Assembly: GCA_038087015.1 (NCBI GenBank)
Contig: JASBNA010000012.1
Coordinates: 682,001 to 746,000 of the forward strand
Length of the DNA: 64,000 nt
Direction: 5' to 3'
From: Cerrena zonata
Lineage: Eukaryota; Basidiomycota; Agaricomycetes; Polyporales; Cerrenaceae
Part shown: positions 12,011 through 22,114 of the stretch, in pieces
Layout: every line of letters starts with the position of its first letter
Position numbering within the stretch: position 1 is the first letter of the stretch
Made by a program: the position numbers and the translations under genes
The notes under the pieces: model-generated
Told to the model about the DNA's origin: nothing
Seen by the model: only the letters and a program-made list of their open reading frames with translations
Databases searched by the model: none

Positions 12011-13015
12011 ATGGAGGACATCCAACCTACAAAGCTCGCTGCTGCGCCATTCAACGACTTAACCGGCGACATTATCCTCCGCTCGAACGGTGCCGATAAA
12101 GTCGATTTCCGTACTCATAAGCTATTTCTCATCCATGCATCTCCCGTATTTGAAGCCATGGTCTCACTTCCTCAAGGTCAAACAGCAGCAACGGTCGGCG
12201 ATGTTCCCGTAGTGAACATGCACGAAGACGAAAACGAACTCGGTTCTCTCCTGCTATTCTGTCATCCGGGCACCGTACCGCAACCCCCAACTTCTCTTCT
12301 GGAAGTCTACACTATCTATCGAATTGCGGATAAATACATGATGGACGGCCTAAAAGGATGGCTGCGGAAGTCCATTTCATCATTTGCTGAGGAAGTGCCT
12401 GTTGGCGTGTACATGCTTGCTCGACACTTTGACTGGGTCGAAGAAGCAAGCTCGGCAGCCAGGAAATGTCTTTCTCATCCCCTCGCGGACCTGGCTACCT
12501 ATAACGACCCTGTTTTGCGACATCTCTCGGCCAATTTCTTACGAGATTTGCTACAATACCATCAGGACTGTTGTGACTTTCTCTCTAACAGTATGCGGCC
12601 ACAACATTGGATTAGATCTTGGGTTGACGCCTATGATGACACACCCTTCCCTCCCCTCCAAACGGCGTCGGAACGATGCTGTTCTCGACTATACTCAGAG
12701 GAGGATGGGGTATATGTCAACAAGTGGTGTGAGCTTTTCCTCAACGATCTCGGCGATGCTCTGGCCATAGTCCCTTGTTTCGATAAAGTTCCCCTCACCG
12801 AACTCTATCGCAAAATATCGAAGCAAACGGTGGGGTGTCCGAACTGTGGACCTGTGGCGCTAGATGGAATATCCAGTTTCTTGGATGGGAACATGAAGCG
12901 GATATCTGGTGACGTAGCTCGTGCGGTGAGTTTCTGTCGATTCAATGTTTATCCTGTCTAACATCTTTTAATCCCGACGTAGGTTCCTGTTCCTGGAGTC
13001 GTAAATGAGCTCTAG
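12011..13015 (+). CDS. BTB/POZ protein paralogue C
   Basis: Exons 12011-12925 and 12983-13015 give 315 residues. The BTB domain (GDIILRSN, VDFRTHKLFLIHASPVFEAMVSLPQ) is at about residues 20-95. The middle contains ADKYMMDGLKGWLR and VGVYMLARHFDW, which look like helical repeats. The C-terminal third has the double Cys (SERCCSRL) and CPNCGP. The last exon is a micro-exon of 11 codons (VPVPGVVNEL and stop). BTB proteins oligomerise and act as adaptors; the target of this family is unknown. The frame is intact, so this is one of the functional copies. Confidence 0.85.
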
Positions 13016-13682
13016 TGATCCTAGACCCTGGGAACACTCTTCAAAGCTTCACTGCTCTTCGCTACGTTACTCAAGTTAATTCTACATCTGTCCTACTCTA
13101 TGCTTCACTTTCGTACGCGCTATCATGATAAACACACGGCTCGGTGTAATGTTTCCTTCTCTTAAATCTCTCTTTCTCAATTAGCGTCCTTTCTTTCGTC
13201 TTCGTCTTCATCAATATGCTGTAACTATCTACCGTTGGTATTGAAAAATATTTGCGAGTGCGAAATCAATCTCGCTCTTTATTCCCCCTGTATAAAACAA
13301 ACATGGGCTACAGTATAGCGGGCGTCCGATATATATACTTATATATCGGGAATCCAATTGCGAGATCGTAGAAGAGCCCCTAAGTGAGAATTTTAGCTCC
13401 TCCTTTCACCTCAGGTATGTTAAGCGAAACTAACTTGAAGTGACACTTCCATATTTGGACGTTACGGGCGCTACTAAAGGGGCAACGATCGTAAGCTTAT
13501 ACTTAGGACATCATGATGGTCTGCCAACTGTCATTAATATTGATGGTCATGGTTATAATACAATAAAGCAAGTCCTAATTGTGTCAGTGACTGTGTCTAC
13601 GACAGCCATCTGCTCGAGGTACGAAATGTGCTAATCGTTGTGTTAATACCATCTGCTGATTCCCCTGCGTAAATGGATAGCA
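13016..13682. other. intergenic, promoter of BTB gene D
   Basis: It includes the 32-bp element at 13365-13396, preceded by an AT-rich near-palindrome (CGATATATATACTTATATATCG) at about 13327-13348. No coding potential was recognised. Confidence 0.5.
13365..13396 (+). repeat. 32-bp upstream element, copy in front of BTB gene D
   Basis: Exact match (opposite strand) to 6569-6600. See the BTB gene A copy; orientation relative to the gene is conserved. Confidence 0.85.
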
Positions 13683-14710
13683 ATGGAAGACATTCATGAT
13701 CAGGCAATCCCTAGTAGCGATATCCCTGCAGAGTTGGCCGGCGCACCTTTCGATGATCCCACTGGCGACATAATCTTACGCTCCAATGGTGCTAGAAAAG
13801 TCGACTTTCGCACTCAGCGAATATTCCTCATCCATGCATCCACAGTCTTCAAGGGCATGTTCACACTTCCACAAGTTGACATACCTGATTCTGGCGCCCC
13901 TATTGTGGAGATGCAGGAGAATGAACAAGCCCTTCGCTCCCTACTACTCTGGTGTCACCTAGGTGCTGTGCCTGAACCACTAGCCTCGTTCGAACAGCTT
14001 TACAACCTCTACTATATTGCGAACAAATACATGATGGATGGCATCAAAATCTAGCTACGAAGACAACTTCCCGAGCATGCGGAACGGTCGCCAATGGGTG
14101 TATATCTTTTCGTTCGACACATTGGCTGGAAGGATGAAGCACGGCTTGCAGCAAAGAAATCCCTTTCTTTATCATTTTCGGACGTTGCATCCGAAAGCAT
14201 TCCAATCTCCCTCCTGCGAAGTGTATCAGCCGAATTCTTCCAAGACATGTTGAAGTATCATCAAGCTTGCTCATGTTTTCTCCGCGATCACATGGACCCG
14301 CACGCGCACATAATAGGGTGGCTCTATGACCGTGCAGACCGAATTGAGGGTATGCTCGACTTCATGGTGTCGGAGAAGGACTGCTGCAATGAGCAATACC
14401 AACTACACGAAACTAGCCACCACGTGTCCGTAAGATCCTGGTGGCTGAGCTTCATGGCTAAATACACAGATGCCCTTGCCAAGATTCCTAGTCACGACAA
14501 AGTCCCTCTTTCACAAATCTTATGCCAAATTGCCTCGGAGACGGGAAAATGTCCCAAGTGTGGACCAGTTGCGCTCGGACAACTATCCGAATTTGCGACC
14601 ACGCTTACACTGAATATATCCAGTGTGCTAGATAACAGGGTAAGAGCCGACATTTTGACGATGTTTCTCATCCGCTCACACCAGCATAGATTCTTCTTCC
14701 CGTGGATTAG
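13683..14710 (+). pseudogene. BTB/POZ protein paralogue D with in-frame stop
   Basis: Exons 13683-14639 and 14690-14710 form a frame of 325 codons starting MEDIHDQA. The BTB domain is complete (GDIILRSN, VDFRTQRIFLIHASTVFKGMFTLPQ). Codon 124, at 14052-14054, is TAG where paralogues B, C and E have TGG (the Trp of K-W-L-R). The frame continues uninterrupted with SPMGVYLFVRHIGWKDEARLAAKK, the double Cys EKDCCNEQ, CPKCGP, and the micro-exon ILLPVD with its stop. The single nonsense change with otherwise preserved sequence suggests recent inactivation or a truncated BTB-only product. Confidence 0.78.
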
Positions 14711-15221
14711 GAAAGCGACCTGCGGCAGATCACTTTTTTTTCTATACTACGGCCTTTTCCTACATACAGAAGTGTAGTATTCCCCAATCTCACTTTACTC
14801 TTACCGATTGTCTATTATTCAGACTCTAAATTCTCACCATCGTTGATTTCCTGGATTTTTGGACCTATTACATCGTTGCTTCAAGATTGGGTTGCGATTA
14901 TGGATCAATCATCTGACATCCCCATTTCCGTATCCATGTATACATTTTATCTATCCAACGCGATCTGATTCAATTTGACTGCTCCTGTTTCGGTGACCTG
15001 ATCTTGATGGGCATATAAGCAGACAATAGACATACTTAGTTCCGACACAGAACCAATCTGAAACATAGGGGGGTAATGAGTATAGCTATCTCTGAAGTGA
15101 TCATCTTTCTGGTATCCCTTCCTAACTTAATGACCGCTACCAGCGATAGAGAGTCAAGGTGCTACCAGTTACTTCTCCATTTATTTTTTCTTTGACCTTA
15201 CTCACCAGACTTTTAATAGCA
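14711..15221. other. intergenic between BTB genes D and E
   Basis: Nothing recognised apart from the promoter region of gene E. Confidence 0.5.
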
Positions 15222-16225
15222 ATGGAAGATATTCAGAACACCTCGAAGGTTACATCTTTACGAGTCGCGCAAGCACCTTTCGATGATACAGCTGGAGATA
15301 TTATACTTCGCTCGAACGGAGAAAGCAAAGTGGACTTTTTGACCCACACACTTTTCCTAGTCCATGCATCCCCTATATTCGAAACCATTCTCTCCCTTCC
15401 GCAAAGTCAGGGAAATCCGCCAAGCCATGACACTCCCATTGTAGAGATGCACGAGAGAGCGGATGAGCTCCGCCTGCTACTCCTATTTTGCCTTCCAGCC
15501 AGCATACCCGAGCCACCCACCTCACTCAAGCAACTCTACCACTTTCATTGTCTTGCAGACAAATACATGATAGACGGTGTCAAGGTCTGGCTGCGTAGCT
15601 GTCTGACAGGTTTCTCAAAAGAGATGCCTGTGGGTGTCTATGTACTTGCTCGACATTTTGGCTGGAAGGAAGAAGCGTACTTGGCTGCCAAAAACTCTCG
15701 CTCTCATCCGCTTTCCGAGTTGGTGGCATGGTCCAGCCCCATTTTACAAGACACGCCAGCTGTATTCCTCCAGGAACTACTAAATTACCATAAAGAATGC
15801 TCCGAATTTCTCGTCAATTCCATGGCCGAGGGTTCTTGGTTCTGGGAGTGGTACTACTCGCCCTACGTACCTAGTTTCGAGGTGGAGAAAGGCGACTGTT
15901 GTAATCAACAATTTCAAACGGCCACACGGAGAGTGGGGTACATTAGAACATGGTGGGAGCCTTTCCTATCGGAATACCGCTCAGCTCTTGCCAACGTTCC
16001 TTGCCTTGAGACTGTACCGCTTCCTGAAATCTTCTCCAAGATTTCGAAAGGAGCGGGAAAATGTCCCAAATGTGGACCATCCGTATTGGAAAATCTCCTG
16101 GAATTTGTGACGATGACTAAACAGACGATGGCGTATCAGCTGGATCAAACGGTGCGTCTCTATGTCTTTTTTCTCCTCTGGGCATCCTCTCATAGCACCA
16201 ATAGGTTAGAGTTCCTGTGGGTTAG
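15222..16225 (+). CDS. BTB/POZ protein paralogue E
   Basis: Exons 15222-16151 and 16205-16225 give 316 residues. I chose the ATG at 15222 (MEDIQNTSKV) because it aligns with genes C, D and F; the longer frame upstream starts at GTG. BTB core: GDIILRSN, VDFLTHTLFLVHASPIFETILSLPQ. Then come ADKYMIDGVKVWLR, VGVYVLARHFGWKEEA, the double Cys GDCCNQQ and CPKCGP. The micro-exon codes VRVPVG followed by TAG. The frame is intact. It is the closest relative of B and D by eye, consistent with tandem duplication in the C-D-E block. Confidence 0.85.
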
Positions 16226-16436
16226 AGAAAACGTCAATAAATTACTCGAATGAATCTATATCAAATCCGTGTCAAACCTGTGCCTTTTTGCTCGCCACAT
16301 CATCAAGGACATTTCATCTCTCTAAGTCTCGTGTGTCTGACATAAACGATCCCGTCAGGTAATGGAGTCATTCACTGAATCAAAACTTTGAAAGAGAGAG
16401 CGAAATGCAGAATATTTTGTATGGGAGGGACAAGAA

Positions 16437-18587
16437 TCACTGCAACTCCCGTAATTGAATGTAGAGCGGCTTCCGGATGGTCACATAAGCATCTGACAAA
16501 GTCTCTTCGTACTCATCGACTCGGAAACCGTCAGCCGCCCGGATGTCGAAACGATGAAGAAGAGAAACCAGCAACGATCTCAATTCCAGATTAGCGATAT
16601 TCCTTCCGGCGCAACCCTGTTGACCAGTGGAGAAAGGAAGGACGACTTCACGTTTGAGTTTTATTTCCTCTTTGGATAATGTCTCGCCTGACGGTAGAGT
16701 GTACGAAGCTTGGTTAAGCCATCTATCCGGCCAGAATGTGTCGGGGAGGGGGAAGAAATAACGTGGATCACGCTGAATGGAGTAGAGATGAGCGGAGACT
16801 TTGGTGCCAGCAGGGACGAAGCTGTAAAAATGGTCTGAGCAAGAGGCAGAAATACGAGGGGAAGGAAGACATTTACTAGTGTCCAAGCATTTTGTCTCCT
16901 CCCGAAACGTCCAGCTCTCGTGATAGCCCAGTGAGGCCCGGTGAAAGAAGTCTGAAGGTTTCGTTTCTGCCAAAATTCCATCTTTGAGTATGAAAGTAGA
17001 TCCGATTATAGAAGAATTGCTCACATGCACGCATTCAAGTACGGAAGCTCCATAAATTTGGTGTAGTCAACGTCGTCACTGGTCGCAGATAAGGCATCAT
17101 GTATCTCCTTCTGTAGTCGCTTCATAGTCTCCGGGTGTTTTAGTAGGAAGTACAAGGCATTGGTCGCTGCAGTCGCGGTTGTTTCTGCGCCAGCTATTAT
17201 TGCCAGGAATCCTTCCGCAAGAGCTGAGTCTTCGCTAGGTTTGACATCTTCCAAGCCATCTTCGTCGAGCTTGGTATTATAGGTGAATTTATGCCACACA
17301 TAAGATCAAATGTCTGGCTCACTAAATAATAGTACAGGTCGCGAGTTCCGGAACCTAGCTCTTTGCGTTTGCGCGCCACTTCGCGGCCAATTCGAAGACC
17401 TTCATCGATGGCTTTGGTGGCCCCCGGAAGTTTCGACAAATAGTGGAAGCTCCAGGGTATGTGGCCGATGATGTGACAGGCACTGGTTGACAAGGTTGGC
17501 ATGGGAGAGACGAAAATCGAAAGTGAGAACTTACTATGCAGTATCCTCAACAAGTTTTACTAATCCGTTGTGATCGCATCCCTTGCTGACCATATCGAAC
17601 GATGTACTAAACCTGTAAATACGGAGATGAGGAGCTGAATTGGTTTTTAAAAATATGAATGGGGCTAACGTCATATGACCCATGAAATCAGTTCTAACGA
17701 TAAACGATGAGTTGGTGGTCGGAAGGTCAGTTATAACAGGTTCCACTCACGTAGCATATGACAACCAATGAGACATATCGAGTTTCTGTCCCTGTCTTTC
17801 GGAAAGTGCTTGAATAAATTCGTCGATGACGCCAACTAAGTTGCGAGTGTAGATTTTGGTCATAGTGGCACTGGTGCCTCGATTCCATAAACGCCGCCGT
17901 GCTGCGTGCTCTCCATAGTCCTTGATAGCATCCAATGGAGCCACACCATTCCGGACCCGTAAATCATAATCTGCATAGGAATGAGGAGCAGCCTACTTAG
18001 CAGCACAAATTCAGAACTTACAGGTGCTTTTGTGTAATTCTTTGTTAGCCAAGATAGGATCCACCAGATCTCCATGTCTGAATGATAATTCGTTAGGGCC
18101 TGAAAACATATCCCTAAGTCATCCGTAATAACACGATAGTAGTGTGACTTACCAACTCGTACGGCATCACCGTATCGTGCGTGCAGCTGATTGACATAAC
18201 GATGCATATCGCCTCGTGCAGCTACATACGCCATCCATCCCTTTGAGATCTTGCATCGTAATGGACCGGGATACTTGGCAAGGGGATGGAATGGGGACAG
18301 ACGATACAGAACAATATAAGTGATTAGAAGACCCCAGTATAGCAAGAAGGTCGTTGCCGTAGACGATGTACTGAGGGGAAGTGGTTCCGCATTACTAGCA
18401 ATGATGGCCGGGACAACGAGCAAGAGCAGGGCGGACGAAATGAAACCTGTAGGCTCATATCGCTTGAATAGTTGCCATACGGTCTGACAAAACGTGTATC
18501 AACAGGGCTTGGGGGGGAGGAAGAAGAAACAAAGGGACGTACCAAGGATGACAAGATAGTGCTTGCGAGAACTGGAGGTGCATTCAT
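16437..18587 (-). CDS. cytochrome P450 monooxygenase
   Basis: About ten exons encode a microsomal P450 of about 500 residues. The N-terminus is hydrophobic (two likely membrane helices, then a Pro-rich hinge PFHPLAKYPGP). Later come VGPNELSFRHGDLVDPILANK, GEHAARRRLWNRG, the I-helix oxygen-binding motif AGAETT, the K-helix ExxR in CINETFRL (the exon junction is needed to read it), the PERF-like FWPDRW, and the haem loop FSTGQQGCAGR with the Cys ligand. P450s of this basidiomycete type oxidise secondary metabolites or xenobiotics, but substrate cannot be told. No biosynthetic core gene lies next to it, so cluster membership is unlikely. No lesion was found. Confidence 0.87.
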
Positions 18588-18944
18588 GGTGAGTGTTTAC
18601 AACAACCAACCAACATATATGTCTGATGGGACGGGGATACTTATATGAGCAATCAATATTATCAGAAATCGTCATCGGGCATAGTCCCTTGAAACAACGC
18701 GCCGGAGTATTAGTATCACGATATCGAAACGCGGGTGAAGAGCAAATCATTTGATGCGCTTATCTGGAGGTGTTAGCTACCGAACCACTCCTAACGCGTC
18801 ATATTGTGTGTTGTTCATCAAGTTGAAGCAACTGTCAGAGGACTCAATATTGTTGGACTAATGCCATGAATGGTGTACGTAACAAGTGAGGGATATAATG
18901 TAGAGTGATACGTAGAAAAAGAGTCTGTCAGGTCAACATGCAAA
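18588..18944. other. intergenic, promoter of the P450 gene
   Basis: This lies between the start of the P450 gene and the 3' end of VPS5, both on the minus strand. Nothing coding was recognised. Confidence 0.5.
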
Positions 18945-21494
18945 TCAGGCAGCACCTGCAATTTGCTCATCGACCGAGGGCGGCGGGGGAGCAGCTTTCT
19001 GCTTTTGGCCAACTCGTTTCAGGAGGTTCTGTTGGTAGAGTTCCCAAGCGGCAATGAGCTTTAAAAAAACAAGTCCTTGTATGAGCGTTCCGAAGATTAG
19101 CGGCGTAAAGAATCAGAAGACACACCTCTTTCTGTCTCTTGATCATACCATCCAGGAACGATTCGAGACTAGTCTTGAAGTCGTCTATGCGCTCACGCTC
19201 GAATCTGGCTACTTCGGTCTTCACTAGTTTAGAGACCTGTTCGAATTCTTGCTTCGAATCTAACGCCCGACGTTCAGCCTATGAGTAACGAGAGTGAGTG
19301 TGTGTAAAGAAAGGTAAGAGATGAGTTATACTTCTGTAACTAAAGCAATTGTCGACCCCAACTGGTTTCCAGCAACGCGGCCTTGTGATCGATTTGCTTC
19401 ATGTGTTTGTTTAGCACGTCGCACATTCGATTCGGCGTTTTGCCAATTGTGATACGTTCGGATTCGGGATGAGAACGCAAGCTTTTAATTGAACAAGAAG
19501 AATGATAAGATACGATGCAAACCTTGATAAAAATGGAAAACACGTACCCTGACGGAGCTGATGAGTCTAGCGTACTCGTCGGCTTGCAACAGAGCGTCAG
19601 CAATTAGCATTTCAAACTTTAATAGATGTCCTACCAGTGCTCATTATTGTTCTTATGTCTTCTTGGCTTTGAATCCTTTGAATTTCGTCCGATTTGCGCT
19701 CCACATCTGCCAACCCGGCAATGCAAGTGGCAAGTTGGGTCCCTAAACCTACATCTGACGTTGACAGTTCCGCGAGGGCTGTTGCAAACTCCGCGATGGT
19801 TACAGATAAATCTAAAAAGTGTTTAAATACTGAATGCGGATAAAGAGCAGAACATGACGAAGTATCTCACCAGCACGTTGTTTCGAGACTTGGTCAATGG
19901 TCTTGACAAGACCGCGTAGTTGTAGTTCGAGACTATCTAGGTAAGTCTTTTGCTTGTCGAACCACTACAGGAATATTTCAGGATGGACGACTACTTGAGA
20001 TATCGTTCTAACTCACTTCGTCGGTTTCATAAAAGCGGGGACCTGCGATACTTTGACCGATAGAAGCCAAAACACCGCCCTTTTCCTGAGCCAACTCCGC
20101 TTTTCTGTGTTTAATCTTGACACACTGTCAGTATCATTCACCAAGAAACCACAACATACTTACGTCAAGCGCAAACGAATCACTTTCCAAGAAAAACTTG
20201 AAGTCTGTATCCTTCTGTAGCACCGGATGGGCGGCCATTTTACGCAGACATTGTTCCAGCGTCACCCGTCGACGTTCAACGAAACCAGTGTCAAACCGTC
20301 CAAACGGGTGCTTCTCCGGTACCGGAGGGACGACAACACCGGGATTATTGTTTGACAATGTTTCATAGAGCCAAAGGAAGTCGGAGTATCGTCTAAGGAC
20401 AGAGAACGAGGATTTCGAGAACATCGGAGAAGTAGTCTGATTTTCGGTAACGTGAAGAGAAGGTCTACTAAGCGAGAAAGGCAAAATGACGTACCTTTGT
20501 GTGGACGGTGTACATGATGTAACCACGTATAGGGTCACCAACGCGTTGTGGGTCATCAACGGTAATTACAAATACTGGTTGAAGTCCATTCTCTTTGGGT
20601 GCTTGCGAGTCCGGAGTAGGTGACTTTCGAAAATCAGTGTAAGCCTAAACTTTAGGAGCGTGTAATAAAACATACGGAGGCTGCAGCTTGTGCCTGTGCC
20701 TGTGCTTGAGCGTGAGCTTGGGCTCGCATACGGGCTTGCAAAATAGGTTTGTCGTCGTCGTCGTCGTCATCATCGTCTTCACTTGGTGCAATGCCACTAT
20801 TACCCCAAGCATTCTGAGAGCTTGAACTACCCTGCCAACCCCCTAATGCTTCCCCACCTAGTGAGAGTCCGGCAAAAGAGCGGTCAATCCCGAGTCCTCC
20901 AACTTGGTCCAAAGGGTTATAGAACGACTGTTTGTTGGGTGGGGGGCTCGATGATGTCGGTGGAGAGGGGAATGTTGGGTTCTTCGGCGATACGAACGGT
21001 GGCTCGATGCGTGCAGCTGGTTCAGAAGATGTAGGCGATGTTGGAGATATAGGTGCTGGTTCGGCTTCAACAGGTACAGAACGGGGAGAAGGGTGCCGTA
21101 CGGGAGATTCTGATCTCTCTGGCGAGTGAGAAATAGATTCTCTGAACCCGGGCGATGTCACCTCTTGAGGTTTCACTACAGGCGACCTCGGTGCTTCAAC
21201 TTCTTGGGCATCGCTAGTCAATGCTGCGGCTTCGAGTGGGTCGTCGTTTGCAATAGATTCTGTCTCTGCAAAGCCATTATAATCTGCTGAATGCGATGGT
21301 TCATCCACGGTTGGTGTTGTACTTCTGTCATCTCCAAAAGTATTGGTATCCGAATCCTGAAAACCAGAGGCTGAGGGTTGGTGGAAAGATGCCCATGGGT
21401 CTGGTGAATCAGAACGTTTGGCAAACGGGTCGGCGAAAGGGTTCGACTCGAGTACCGATCTGGAGGGAGCAAGAAGGTCGTCAAAGCCGTCCAT
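18945..21494 (-). CDS. VPS5: retromer-associated sorting nexin VPS5/SNX1
   Basis: The start ATG at 21494 gives MDGFDDLLAPSRS. The first 270 residues are a disordered Ser/Pro-rich region containing a run of nine Asp and an Ala-Gln repeat (AQAHAQAQAQAQ). Then comes a PX domain (SVLRRYSDFLWLYE with the RRYSDF phosphoinositide motif, and PPVPEKHPFGRF) and a C-terminal Vps5-type BAR domain with long helices (KAELAQEKGGVLASIGQSIAG through FERERIDDFKTSLESFL). The protein ends IAGAA. VPS5 pairs with VPS17 on endosomes, binds PI3P and tubulates membrane for retrograde sorting of receptors to the Golgi. Roughly ten introns, all canonical; no lesion. Confidence 0.88.
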
Positions 21495-22114
21495 GGTATA
21501 GGTAGTGTTTGTAGGGTATGCGAACAGTACTAGTGATAGGTAGCTCCAAGTGTCGAGCTTAGATAGTATTGTCAATAATATTTATGTGCAATACAGAAAG
21601 GGCTCAAGCTTGGTGGCTTTAGCACCAGATATCTTCTGGTCGTACTTGAGTTATTGGTATAATAGCGGTACTGTGTAGAGGTCAATTATGAAGAGCGAGT
21701 CCGAGGTGGCGTGGTGGTCGAGACCGTGTCCAAAAGGGAAATTACCATCATGGTTAATTATATCACTGTAGTGTCTTTAATTGGAATTGTATTGACCTTA
21801 CATAAGAGTTGTAATGAGTATACACGAGCGATTGTATTGCCTTATATAAACAATTGTAATGACAATGTTGTTGTGATCAACTTCCGCCCCCAACCACATC
21901 TTTCCTCCCGTCGTCATCGTACACAACGTCGAGCTCGCTATTGGTCTGCCTTCCACTCTCTCTCTGACGGAGGATCCGTCGTCCGTTTCCCCTCTCTTGT
22001 TGCCTATACCCCGGTCAATCCCCAAGCAGCACAGGCGGATCCTCCTCCCTTGTAACATCCAACTTCATACCCGTTTTCCTCCCTTGCTATCGTCACGTTC
22101 TCTTTGCTATCAGT
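21495..22114. other. bidirectional promoter between VPS5 and the KAR9-like gene
   Basis: A 620-base shared upstream region. No coding sequence was recognised. Confidence 0.5.

Noticed and set aside
16437..18587. A secondary-metabolite cluster around the P450
   Set aside because: Neighbours are a BTB gene and VPS5; there is no synthase, terpene cyclase or other tailoring enzyme nearby.
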